The notes under the pieces were generated by a model. That model saw only the letters and a list, made by a program, of their open reading frames with translations, did no database searches and was not told where the DNA came from. This document shows, piece by piece, positions 1 to 7,419 of a stretch of 38,485 bases of DNA (position 1 is the stretch's first letter; each line of letters begins with the position of its first letter). This DNA comes from Chloroflexota bacterium. Its GTDB lineage: Bacteria > Chloroflexota > Dormibacteria > Dormibacterales > Dormibacteraceae. The position numbers and the translations under genes were made by a program. The stretch lies in NCBI GenBank assembly GCA_005882115.1, contig VBEG01000036.1:1-38485 (forward strand). The letters run 5' to 3'.

Positions 1-108
1 CACCGCGCCGGCGCGCGCCAGCTTGATGTGCTCGACGCTGACGATGGACAGCAGCTGGCCGTCCATCTCGAACATCATCCCGTTCCGAAAATCGTTGGTT
101 GAGATCAC
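1..108 (-). CDS. efp: Elongation factor P, N-terminal part (runs off window)
   Basis: Only the first 36 codons are inside the window. The start is a GTG at 108-106 that overlaps the aroQ stop (GTGA). The peptide opens (V/M)ISTNDFRNGM and continues EMDGQ, which is the N-terminal KOW-like domain of EF-P, the factor that rescues ribosomes stalled at polyproline. The tip of the modified loop reads HIKLARAGAV where most EF-Ps read HVKPGKGxAF, so residue 32, normally the modified lysine, is arginine, and the flanking PG/G residues are changed. Position at the end of an aro cluster (aroK-aroB-aroQ-efp) matches a synteny known in many Gram-positive bacteria. Identification is firm; the modification type is unknown. 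Confidence 0.88.
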   Translation of the reverse strand, partial: MISTNDFRNGMMFEMDGQLLSIVSVEHIKLARAGAV

Positions 109-533
109 TGTTCCGCCAAGAACTCCAGCGCCAGTCCATAGCCGGCAAATCCGAGGCCGGTGATCACGCCCCGCGCCGCACGCGCGGTGACGCTCTTCGA
201 TCTGAACTCTTCGCGCGCGTGGATGTTGGAGAGATGAACTTCCACCACCGGCAGCGCGAGCGCCTGCAAGCAATCGTAGAGGGCGAGCGAGTAGTGGGAC
301 AGCGCGCCGGGATTGATCACGATGCCGGCCGAACCCGGACCTTCTTTTTGCAGGAAGTCGATGATGTCGCCCTCGCTGTTGCTCTGAAAGAGGCTCGCGT
401 CGAAGCCGAGCGAGCGCGCTTTCTCACGCACGGTCTGGTTCAGATCCTCGAGCGATCGAGTGCCGTAGATGTGCGGCTCGCGCTTGCCGAGCAGATTGAG
501 GTTGGGTCCGTTGACCACGACCACGCGCTTCAC
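105..533 (-). CDS. aroQ: 3-dehydroquinate dehydratase, type II
   Basis: Catalyses dehydration of 3-dehydroquinate to 3-dehydroshikimate, step 3 of the shikimate pathway, as a cytosolic dodecamer. The 142-residue length is normal for type II enzymes. Visible motifs are NGPNLNLLGKREPHIYG (catalytic Tyr at residue 23), NPGALSHYS (substrate-binding Asn; the family's usual Tyr in NPGAYTHTS is Leu here) and EVHLSNIHAREEFR (catalytic His and phosphate-mimic-binding Arg). The start chosen is the GTG at 533, which overlaps the aroB stop as GTGA and gives a family-length N terminus; the frame stays open further upstream, but that extension only shadows aroB. The stop overlaps the efp start in the same way, so aroB-aroQ-efp are translationally coupled. 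Confidence 0.95.
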   Translation of the reverse strand: MKRVVVVNGPNLNLLGKREPHIYGTRSLEDLNQTVREKARSLGFDASLFQSNSEGDIIDFLQKEGPGSAGIVINPGALSHYSLALYDCLQALALPVVEVHLSNIHAREEFRSKSVTARAARGVITGLGFAGYGLALEFLAEQ

Positions 534-1606
534 GCGAGCGACCTCGTGACGACGCGCCGGATGATCGCGCCCGGCACCGAATGGCCGATCTCGGCGTGGC
601 CGATGCGCCGAGGCATCACCCACGCGACCTTGCCCCGCCGTGCCTTCTTGTCGAGCGCGATCGCGGCGAGGACCCGCTTGGGATCGGCTCGCGGCGCGGT
701 GTCAGGCAGGCCAAGAGACCCAAGCAGCGCATCCTGCGAGTCGACGACGCGCTTGCTGCAGAGGTCCATGGCCAGGGCGATGCGGGCGGCGACTCTCATG
801 CCGAATGCCACAGCACGGCCGTGGGTGACACGGAATCCGGTCGCGGCTTCGAGCGCGTGGCCGGCCGTGTGCCCGTAATTCAGGATCGCGCGCGGCCCCC
901 GATCGCGCTCGTCCTTGGCCACGATCAACGCCTTCGCCGCCACGCAGCGAAAAAGCACGCGCTCGAGCATCGACAGGTCGCGCTCGAGGAGGCGGGGAGC
1001 ATTCCGCTCCAGCAGTTCGAACAGTCCGCGGTCCATGGCGACGGCGTACTTTACAACCTCGGCGAAAGCATCCCGGTAGCCGGGGGCTGGCAGTGTCTCG
1101 ATCGCAGCCAGGTCCGAGATGACGGCTGACGGCTGCCAGAAGGAACCGATGGCGTTCTTCGACCTCCTGCCGTTCACGCCGGTCTTGCCGCCAACGCTCG
1201 AGTCGACCATCGCCAGCAGCGTGGTCGGCACCGCGACGAGCCTGACCCCGCGCTGCCACATCGAAGCCGCGAGGCCGGCCAGGTCGCCGACCATGCCTCC
1301 GCCGACCGCGATGACACATCCGCCGCGATCGATCTGCTGCCGTTCGAGGAAGGACAGCACGCCCTGCAGCTGCAGCATCGACTTGGAGCGCTCGCCCGCA
1401 GGTATGGCGTGGATCGCAGTCTTCAAGCCGGCCCCCTTGATCGCCTTCGCGACCTTCACCGCCCACGGCCGAACGTTGGTGTCGGTGACGATGGCCGCCC
1501 CAGTCGGATCCATCCGCGTGATCACGTTGCGCAGCTCGCGCTGCAGGTTGGTGCCCATCAGGACGGGATACCCGCCCGATGGCGAATCGAGGATCAGGCG
1601 GACCAA
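530..1606 (-). CDS. aroB: 3-dehydroquinate synthase
   Basis: Converts DAHP to 3-dehydroquinate using NAD+ and a divalent metal (step 2 of the shikimate pathway). The product is 358 residues, normal for the family. Motifs seen are the nucleotide-binding GGGMVGDLAG, TTLLAMVDSSVGGKTGVN, and metal ligands in AEVVKYA (Glu), NYGHTAGHALE (His) and THGRAVAFGM (His). The start is a TTG at 1606, because an in-frame TGA lies only four codons upstream with no ATG or GTG between, and the protein N terminus fits the family from this codon. It overlaps the aroK stop by 13 bases and its own stop overlaps aroQ by 4. Confidence 0.95.
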   Translation of the reverse strand: MVRLILDSPSGGYPVLMGTNLQRELRNVITRMDPTGAAIVTDTNVRPWAVKVAKAIKGAGLKTAIHAIPAGERSKSMLQLQGVLSFLERQQIDRGGCVIAVGGGMVGDLAGLAASMWQRGVRLVAVPTTLLAMVDSSVGGKTGVNGRRSKNAIGSFWQPSAVISDLAAIETLPAPGYRDAFAEVVKYAVAMDRGLFELLERNAPRLLERDLSMLERVLFRCVAAKALIVAKDERDRGPRAILNYGHTAGHALEAATGFRVTHGRAVAFGMRVAARIALAMDLCSKRVVDSQDALLGSLGLPDTAPRADPKRVLAAIALDKKARRGKVAWVMPRRIGHAEIGHSVPGAIIRRVVTRSLA

Positions 1607-2061
1607 AGCTTCATCACGTCATCGGCGACCTCGCCCGCCGGTCGATCTCCGTCCACACGATGCGCCGCCTGTTCGTAGCGCTTGCGTCGCCCTTCGAACA
1701 GTGCCTCCACCTCCGAGGCCGTCCGGCCCGAGATCAACGGACGGCCCGCCAGCTTGCCGATTCGCCGCCATGCCGACTCGAAGGAGATCTCGAGGTAGAC
1801 GGTGAGTGCGCGCTCGGAGATCAGCACCCAGTTATCGTCGTCCATGACCGACCCTCCACCCAACGCCACGACCGAGTCGGTCTGCAGCGCCTGAGGCAGC
1901 ACCTTCCTTTCGAGAGCCCGAAACACCTGCTCGCCACTCGTGGCGAAGATCTCGGCGATCGACATGCCGGCTTCATGTTCCACCAGGTGATCGAGGTCGA
2001 AGAATTTCGCGTGGGCGCGCTCCGCGACGAGCGCACCGACGAGCGTCTTGCCCGACCCCAT
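1594..2061 (-). CDS. aroK: Shikimate kinase (start codon unclear)
   Basis: Phosphorylates shikimate with ATP. Seen are the Walker A core GSGKT, FFDLDHLVEHEAG (shikimate-binding Asp), SGEQVFRALE (Arg in the RxxE motif), ALGGGSV, and the lid region GRPLISGRT. The coordinates use the first canonical start, ATG 2061, which would begin the protein at MGSGKT and remove beta strand 1. The codons before it encode LALLGF, exactly the family strand, but no ATG, GTG or TTG occurs back to the in-frame TGA at 2139-2137. CTG at 2073 is the best alternative start. Either the gene uses a non-standard start, or the N terminus is short. The preceding PH-domain gene ends at 2096 and aroB follows with a 13-base overlap. 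Confidence 0.85.
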   Translation of the reverse strand: MGSGKTLVGALVAERAHAKFFDLDHLVEHEAGMSIAEIFATSGEQVFRALERKVLPQALQTDSVVALGGGSVMDDDNWVLISERALTVYLEISFESAWRRIGKLAGRPLISGRTASEVEALFEGRRKRYEQAAHRVDGDRPAGEVADDVMKLWSA

Positions 2062-2095
2062 GAAGCCGAGCAGCGCGAGCGGCCGGCGAGAGTGG

Positions 2096-2641
2096 TTAGA
2101 CGCCGCTGGGGTTGGCCGGTACCGGAGCCGGGGACGTCACCGCCGCGACCCCGCCGCCGCGCCGCTTCTCCGACTGGACGAAGACCTGGTCGCGGAAATC
2201 ACCTGGCTTCGGTAGGTGGTCCAGGACCTCAGCGCCCTGGGCGCCGGCGGCGTCCACTTCGACCCGCCCGTAGCCGAGGATGCGGCCGATGAGCGACTGC
2301 CTCGTCGTGCAGTCCTGCACCCGGTCGATCGGGATGATCTTTTCCTGGCGGCTGAAGACGCCCGCCTGGATCGTGATGCGCTGGTCGGTAAGCGTGTAGG
2401 TGATCGACTTCCAGCGGATCCAGACGACGATGAACCAGAGCAAGGCGAGAGCGACCACGCCGATCGTGAGGAAGGTCCGGAGCTTCGGCACGTAGAGGCC
2501 ATAGCCCGGTCCGAGCAGCGTAAAGTCGGCGACGATCGCGACCACGAGCAGGACCGCGGGGACGACCAGGCTCTTGACGACCGTGATCCAGTGTGGGTGA
2601 TCCCTCAAAACGAGGTTCTCGCCGGGCAGGAGCTTGCTCAT
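2096..2641 (-). CDS. Membrane protein with bacterial PH domain (YdbS/YdbT-like)
   Basis: This 181-residue protein has two membrane segments near residues 23-45 and 58-77. They are followed by a bacterial pleckstrin-homology domain (bPH2 type) recognisable by YTLTDQRITIQAGVFSRQE and IPIDRVQDCTTRQSLIGRILGYGRVEVD. The N terminus (LLPGENLVLRDHPHW) is typical of the family. The tail is low-complexity and rich in Ala, Pro and Ser. The molecular role is not known for most members. It lies 16 bases after the prepilin peptidase and just before aroK, in the slot where aroC often sits in actinobacterial aro clusters. ATG start. Confidence 0.8.
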   Translation of the reverse strand: MSKLLPGENLVLRDHPHWITVVKSLVVPAVLLVVAIVADFTLLGPGYGLYVPKLRTFLTIGVVALALLWFIVVWIRWKSITYTLTDQRITIQAGVFSRQEKIIPIDRVQDCTTRQSLIGRILGYGRVEVDAAGAQGAEVLDHLPKPGDFRDQVFVQSEKRRGGGVAAVTSPAPVPANPSGV

Positions 2642-2657
2642 GGCCGCGTATTGTCGC

Positions 2658-3335
2658 CTACTTGAGCGGGTCCAGCAGCATGATCAGAGCCCCGGCCGCG
2701 AGGTACGGGCCGTACGCGATAGTGCCCTTCAGCGACCGGTGCCACGCAATGTATCCGATGGCGACGAGGCCCGCCAGCACCACTCCGTAGAACATCGCCG
2801 TGAAGGTGTAGGGCCAGCCGAGCACCAGCCCCATGAAGGCCGCGAGCTTGACGTCGCCGAAACCCAACGCCTCGGCTTTGAAGATGGCCGAGCCTGCGAG
2901 GGCGAGGGCCAGGAACAACACGCCGGCGATCATTCCCATCAGGATTCCGATCCACCACGGTTGGTGCCACAGGCCCAGCCCCGACGCGAAAAGAGGCGAG
3001 AGGCTGACCAGCAGCGCAAGCGCCATCGCCGGAAACATGACGCGATCCAGGATCAGGCGATGCTCGAAGTCGAAGAAAACCACCTGGATGAGGACCAACG
3101 CGAAAACACTGCGGACCAGGAGCAGCGGAAACGGTGTGATCACCAGCGCGAAGACCGCGAACACAACCGCGCAGAGAATGGGTGGCCCGAATTCCTGCCA
3201 GCGCCGGTGACCCGGCTCGAGGCCCTCCATGCGGGCGAGGCGAACAGAACCCCATCGCACGACCCACCCCGCCCCCCCGCCGACGATCGCCCAGAGAGCG
3301 GCGAGCAGGTACGGGCTGCCGTCGACGAGTGTCAC
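2658..3335 (-). CDS. Prepilin peptidase (A24 family, GxGD aspartic protease)
   Basis: Integral membrane protease that cleaves the leader of type IV prepilins and Tad pseudopilins. About six to seven hydrophobic segments are visible. The two catalytic aspartates of the A24 family are in FFDFEHRLILD (Asp89) and GFGDVKL (Asp161). The protein is 225 residues from the GTG at 3335, which overlaps the aroE stop (GTGA); longer in-frame extensions only shadow aroE. The loop after the first membrane segment is short and has no CxxC pairs, so the N-methyltransferase zinc site of PilD-type enzymes is absent; this resembles CpaA/TadV-like forms. It probably processes the TadE proteins encoded at 23-24 kb, an inference from the lack of another peptidase in the window. 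Confidence 0.88.
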   Translation of the reverse strand: MTLVDGSPYLLAALWAIVGGGAGWVVRWGSVRLARMEGLEPGHRRWQEFGPPILCAVVFAVFALVITPFPLLLVRSVFALVLIQVVFFDFEHRLILDRVMFPAMALALLVSLSPLFASGLGLWHQPWWIGILMGMIAGVLFLALALAGSAIFKAEALGFGDVKLAAFMGLVLGWPYTFTAMFYGVVLAGLVAIGYIAWHRSLKGTIAYGPYLAAGALIMLLDPLK

Positions 3336-4117
3336 GGGTCGAGAGTTTCGCGCATCGCGTCTCGCGGCGCGGCCCGACCGGTCCACAGCAGAAACGAGAT
3401 CGTGCCTTGCGCGAGTAGGACCTCCCACCCGTCGACCGCCGGCACCCCGAGCGAGCGGGCCTTGCGCACCATCGGCGTTCCACCTTTTACGTAGACGAGG
3501 TCGATCACGGCTCCATCCTTCGGCAGCGCCGCCGGACGCAGCGGCATCTCGTCGTGCCTGCCGAGCGGGGTGGCATTGATGAGCACGTCCGCGGCACGCG
3601 TCAGCGCCGGCACCGACGGATCGCTCCAGCCGACGACCTTGCCGGGGACGTCGGCGCCGGCTGGATGGCGCAGCACAAACGTGACGTGGCCCCCCTCCAG
3701 CGCGACGGCCGCCGCCCGCGCGGCCCCTCCGCCGCCCAGGATGACCGCGTTCGCCCTCGCCCGTTCGACGCCGAGCTCCTCGAGCGCCGTCCGGATCGCG
3801 GGGATGTCCGTGTTGAAACCGCCCAGCGTGCCGCCGTCATTCACGATCGTGTTCACCGCGCGGGCGCGCAGCGCCTCGGGTGCGACCGAGTCGAGGTGTT
3901 CCATCACCGCCTGCTTGTAAGGGATGGTGACGTTGGCGCCGCCGACATCCGGCGCTCTCAGCCGGCGCACCGACTCCGCCAGCTGCTGGCGCGGGATGTC
4001 GAGCACCTCGTAGGTCCAGTCCATGCCTAGGTTTTGGAACGCGGCGTTGTGCATGGCGGGACTGCGCGAGTAGGAGATCCCTTCACCCAGCAGAAAAACC
4101 TGCCGTCTCGCTGTCAG
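3332..4117 (-). CDS. aroE: Shikimate dehydrogenase (CTG start proposed)
   Basis: NADPH-dependent reduction of 3-dehydroshikimate to shikimate. Seen are ISYSRSPAMHNAAF (substrate-binding serines), NVTIPYK with catalytic Lys68, GGFNTD (catalytic Asp), the nucleotide fold GGGGAARAA, NATPLG, DLVYVKGGTP and the closing LLAQGTISFLLWTG. The family N terminus (about seven residues before the first strand) falls at a CTG, 4117-4115, which overlaps the mltG stop as CTGA, exactly like the GTGA overlaps elsewhere in this chain. No ATG, GTG or TTG exists near it; the next ATG would delete the active-site serines. From the CTG the product is 261 residues, a normal length. Its stop overlaps the prepilin peptidase start. 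Confidence 0.92.
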   Translation of the reverse strand: MTARRQVFLLGEGISYSRSPAMHNAAFQNLGMDWTYEVLDIPRQQLAESVRRLRAPDVGGANVTIPYKQAVMEHLDSVAPEALRARAVNTIVNDGGTLGGFNTDIPAIRTALEELGVERARANAVILGGGGAARAAAVALEGGHVTFVLRHPAGADVPGKVVGWSDPSVPALTRAADVLINATPLGRHDEMPLRPAALPKDGAVIDLVYVKGGTPMVRKARSLGVPAVDGWEVLLAQGTISFLLWTGRAAPRDAMRETLDP

Positions 4118-5166
4118 GAGGCGCTCACACCGTACTTCTTGATGTCGTTGTCGAAGTCCTGCTGGTTGGTCTCGAAATGCGTTGTTCCCTGCTTGTCCGT
4201 GAAGTAGAAGAGATAGCTGGTCGCCGGAGGATTGATGCACGCGGCGAGCGCTTCCTTGCCGGGGTTGCTGATCGGCGTCGGCGGGAGACCTGTGTGTTTG
4301 CGAGTGTTGTACGGCGAATCGAGGCTGAGCTCGGGCGCGGTCGGCTCCGGCGTCAGGCGACCCAACGCGTAAAGCAGCGTAGCGTCGACGCCGAGCGGGA
4401 TGTTCCGCCGCAACCGGTTGTAGTAGACGCTGCAAACGTTGCCGCGATCGGTGGCGTTCTTGTTGTTGGCCTCGCGATCCACCATCGAGGCGAGGATCAC
4501 GATGGTGCGCAGGTCTTCTTTGGGACGCCCTGACGTGGACTGCGCAATCAGTGCTCGCCAGTCGGCCGAGAACACGGCGTCGAACTGATCGAGCTGCGCC
4601 GCAACAAGGCCTTTCGCGCCGAGGGTCGGGTCGACGAGGTACGTGTCGGGAAACAGGTATCCCTCGTAGGGAAAGTCACCAGAGGGCGGTTGCGCAGGCA
4701 GGAACGAATACGCCTTGGCAAGCGCCGGATCCTGAGCCGCCTTGAGGTAGTCGGCGCCGGTGAGGGTCCCGATCTTCTTGCTGTCGACCAGCGCGGCCTG
4801 ATAGCGAAGCGGAAAGCCCTCGGGAAAGGTGATCGTCTTCTCGTCGGGCCGCCCGTGCTGCAGCGCGGAGACGATCTGGACCAGTGACATGTTGGTGTTC
4901 AGCACGAATGAGCCGGCCTGGAACTTTGGGCCGGCATCGGTCAGTCGCGTGTACATGTCGAACGCGATCGTGCTGCGGATCAGGTGCAGGTCGTACAGGT
5001 CGCTGCCGATTTGCGCGGGCGACTCACCCAGGTCGACGTGGAACGTCACGTTGTGACTGGTCGAAGAGATCGGCGTGTTCACGTTGAAGTTCCACCAATC
5101 GAACGCGCGGGAGGTGCCGAACCCGAGCACGGCGAGGATCACGATGATCGCGACCAGGCGCTTCAT
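4114..5166 (-). CDS. mltG: Endolytic murein transglycosylase MltG (YceG-like)
   Basis: Cleaves nascent glycan strands at the membrane and is thought to set strand length. There is one N-terminal membrane anchor (residues 3-20), a LysM-like region (about 40-110) and a YceG catalytic domain with FPEGFPL, YEGYLFPDTY, ILASMVDREA, VYYNRL, SPYNTRKHTGLPPTPISNPG and YLFYFTDKQGTTHF. The 350-residue length is normal. The usual ASxxExEA motif reads ASMVDREA: the first acidic residue (230) is Asp, while Glu232 is kept. The ATG start overlaps the DUF1292 stop (ATGA), and its TGA overlaps the aroE CTG. The order ruvX-DUF1292-mltG-aroE is a conserved synteny. Confidence 0.93.
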   Translation of the reverse strand: MKRLVAIIVILAVLGFGTSRAFDWWNFNVNTPISSTSHNVTFHVDLGESPAQIGSDLYDLHLIRSTIAFDMYTRLTDAGPKFQAGSFVLNTNMSLVQIVSALQHGRPDEKTITFPEGFPLRYQAALVDSKKIGTLTGADYLKAAQDPALAKAYSFLPAQPPSGDFPYEGYLFPDTYLVDPTLGAKGLVAAQLDQFDAVFSADWRALIAQSTSGRPKEDLRTIVILASMVDREANNKNATDRGNVCSVYYNRLRRNIPLGVDATLLYALGRLTPEPTAPELSLDSPYNTRKHTGLPPTPISNPGKEALAACINPPATSYLFYFTDKQGTTHFETNQQDFDNDIKKYGVSAS

Positions 5167-5384
5167 TCCACCGCGTCCTGCTCAAGTGCTTGCATGACAC
5201 GCTGGAACTCGTCGCCGTCGACCGTCTCGAGCCCCGAGCCGGATTCCCGCAGCAACATCACCCGTGCGGCGTCGTTCGCATCTTCGACCAGGTAGTAGGC
5301 GACCCCATCGAGGTCGAAAGCGTCGTGCAGCCTGAATCGCCTTTCGGCCCCGGTCTCATCGACCAGGGTCACATGGTCAGACAC
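5163..5384 (-). CDS. DUF1292 family protein (YrzB-like)
   Basis: This is a small acidic protein of 73 residues with the DUF1292 pattern: VTLVDETGAERRFRLHDAFDLDG, then YYLVE and ESGSGLETVDGDEF. Function is unknown, but it is regularly found between ruvX and mltG in Firmicutes, which is the position here. It starts at GTG 5384, overlapping the ruvX stop by 8 bases, and ends in an ATGA overlap with mltG, so its synthesis is probably coupled to both. Confidence 0.88.
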   Translation of the reverse strand: MSDHVTLVDETGAERRFRLHDAFDLDGVAYYLVEDANDAARVMLLRESGSGLETVDGDEFQRVMQALEQDAVE

Positions 5385-5790
5385 GTTTGCGATCCAGGTG
5401 TGACTGCAGGAGAAGGGTGGCCGCCACGCGATCTATGCTCGCGCGTCTCTTGTCTCGACGTAGGCCGCCGGCAAGCAAAGACTTTTCCGCGGCGGCCGTG
5501 GTCAGTCGCTCATCGACCAGCTCGACGCGCAGACGCGAGGCGCGGCGCAGCTCGCCCGCGAGCGCGCGCGCGGCCTTGGCTTCGGGCCCGAACGAGCCGT
5601 CCATCCGGCGGGGCAAACCGACGACGATCTCCTTCGCCTCGTTCCGGGCCGCGATCTCAGCCAGCCTGGCCACCAATGTCTCTACCGGCTCTGCGGGGAC
5701 GGTGGCGAGTGCCTGGGCGATCGTCCCGGTGGGGTCGCTGAGGGCAAGCCCGACCCTCTTGGAGCCGGGATCCACGGCCAGCACCCTCAC
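5377..5790 (-). CDS. ruvX: Putative pre-16S rRNA nuclease / Holliday junction resolvase-like RuvX (YqgF)
   Basis: RNase H-fold nuclease of 137 residues. Motifs seen: LAVDPGSKRVGLALSD (catalytic Asp7), IVVGLPRRMDGS, ELVDERLTTAAAE (catalytic Glu in the DERLTT motif) and ASIDRVAATLLLQSHL (C-terminal Asp). In E. coli the homologue takes part in 5' maturation of 16S rRNA. It follows the baseplate-J-like gene by 8 bases and overlaps the DUF1292 gene by 8. Confidence 0.93.
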   Translation of the reverse strand: MRVLAVDPGSKRVGLALSDPTGTIAQALATVPAEPVETLVARLAEIAARNEAKEIVVGLPRRMDGSFGPEAKAARALAGELRRASRLRVELVDERLTTAAAEKSLLAGGLRRDKRRASIDRVAATLLLQSHLDRKRV

Positions 5791-5798
5791 CTGGCGTC

Positions 5799-7391
5799 CT
5801 ACGGCGAGTGCGGCGACGGCGACGCTGTCGTTGTTCCCTCCGACGCGGCTTCAGCCGAAGGCGCGTTGGATTCGACGACGTAATGCAGCTGGATACGGCG
5901 GTCCAGCAGAGGCATCAGCGGGAGCGCCAGCGGCTGCTCCCTGATCGCCACGGAGCGGATCGGCAGCTTCTCGAGGTAGAACCGTGCCTGCGCGACCGGC
6001 CGGCCCACGATCTGGGCGCGAATCTTCTCCTCGTCGAGTCTCGGCGCCACGTAGGCCGACCCGCTCCCCACGAACACCAGGTAACCGCCTTTTGCCGCGC
6101 TCAGCAGGCGGTACGTGACCTGGATGGGGCTCTCGGTGAGGAGCTGCTGGTCGTTCGGCACGCGCTGCGACAGATACGTCTTGAACGCCTGGACGACATC
6201 AGCGTCCGTGTAGAAGTCGCCCTCCCCGCTTACTGTCATCGTGCCGGTGAAGGTCGGCACCTTGTCGTTGGGCTGGTGGTCGGTCGTGAACTGCGGCGGG
6301 CCGAAGACAATCGTGTCGCTCAGCTTCTCTCCCGACTGCGCGCCGGCGGCGAGCTGCTGGGCGATCGCTTGGTGCAGCGACTGCTCGAGCTGCGCCCGGG
6401 CGGCGTCGAAGTCGGCCTCGGTCATGACCGGCGTCGACGAAGGATCCGTCCCGCCGCCGGTGGCTTGCGGGTTGGTCACGCTCAGCTGGTCATACGGGTT
6501 GTGCTCGATCTGAGTGATGGTGTCGCTGCCGACGTTACCCACGGATCCTGGAGTGACCGCGACGATGTTTGCCTTCGCCGTCCCCTTCCAGGGCACCATC
6601 GTGTTCCCAGAGATTTGGAAGTACTCGAGCCCGTTGGTGTTCTGCAGATACTGGTTCTTCGGCACGACGATCCCAGGCGACCCGCAGTTGATACCCGGGC
6701 AGTGCGGAGGCGGGAAGTTGTTGCTGTAGACGACCTGGCCGGTCGCAGGCGCCAGCGGGACGTTCTTCGACCCTGTGACCTTGAAGCCCTGCGAGTTCGA
6801 CTTGGAGATGTTGACCGGGCGCACCTTGATCGGCGGCTTTCCGGGCTGGGCCTGGATCTCGACGTCCTTCTGGGTGAACGGCTGCGCCTGGGCGACGAGG
6901 GTCACCGAGGCGGAGGGGACGAACACGGCGGCCGCAAACAGCCCGACCAGGATCAAGGTGATGGCCGTGACGTAGAGCAGGAAGCGCCCTGGCTTCAGCT
7001 CCGTCGCCGTCTTGGTCAGGAGGCGGGTCGGGGCTGCGATGCCGATGTGGGTTGTCGCCTCCGTGCGCCCACGCCGCCACCACCTGCGCATGGGCGGCGG
7101 CGCTTCTGCCTCGCTGGGCACGCCCTCGCCGTGCGGACCGACGGCGCCGAACACAGGAAAACCGCTCTCGGAAGCCATCTTCTGAACAGCCGGGTCGTCG
7201 CAGACCACGGTGACCCGCTTGCCCAGGCGGGCGGAGTAATTGCGCAGCAGCTGGAAGTTGAAGCGGCTCTGCCCGATGCGCGAGCGCATCGGAAGGACCA
7301 CCATCGTGTCCTCGCCGTGGTAGCGCCGAAGGCGCTCGACGAGTTCGGGGATCTCCTCCTCGGTTTCGACGTAGATCGGGTTCGTTGCCAT
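5799..7391 (-). CDS. Single-pass membrane protein, baseplate-J/gp47-like
   Basis: 530 residues. Residues 1-85 form a Rossmann-like cytoplasmic domain (LPMRSRIGQSRFNFQLLRNY, KRVTVVCDDP, ASESGFPVFG). A basic/proline linker follows, then one membrane segment (about 138-157). A large extracytoplasmic beta-rich region starts FVPSASVTLVAQAQPF and includes GNVGSDTITQI and repeated VTYRLL/FVGSGSAYVAP-like strands. The tail is Ser/Ala/Thr-rich. Proteins of this layout in Chloroflexota are labelled baseplate J-like, but nothing here is phage-related. It is encoded directly after the FtsA-like gene, suggesting that the actin-fold protein acts on its cytoplasmic domain (inference). True function unknown. 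Confidence 0.7.
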   Translation of the reverse strand: MATNPIYVETEEEIPELVERLRRYHGEDTMVVLPMRSRIGQSRFNFQLLRNYSARLGKRVTVVCDDPAVQKMASESGFPVFGAVGPHGEGVPSEAEAPPPMRRWWRRGRTEATTHIGIAAPTRLLTKTATELKPGRFLLYVTAITLILVGLFAAAVFVPSASVTLVAQAQPFTQKDVEIQAQPGKPPIKVRPVNISKSNSQGFKVTGSKNVPLAPATGQVVYSNNFPPPHCPGINCGSPGIVVPKNQYLQNTNGLEYFQISGNTMVPWKGTAKANIVAVTPGSVGNVGSDTITQIEHNPYDQLSVTNPQATGGGTDPSSTPVMTEADFDAARAQLEQSLHQAIAQQLAAGAQSGEKLSDTIVFGPPQFTTDHQPNDKVPTFTGTMTVSGEGDFYTDADVVQAFKTYLSQRVPNDQQLLTESPIQVTYRLLSAAKGGYLVFVGSGSAYVAPRLDEEKIRAQIVGRPVAQARFYLEKLPIRSVAIREQPLALPLMPLLDRRIQLHYVVESNAPSAEAASEGTTTASPSPHSP

Positions 7392-7419
7392 GGCGTTTAC
7401 AGGTCTCCTACACGTCTGG

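Noticed and set aside
5799-7391. Prophage or tail-like injection system suggested by the baseplate-J resemblance
   Set aside because: No other tail, sheath or phage gene is present and the protein has a membrane anchor and a Rossmann-like domain; neighbours are housekeeping genes.
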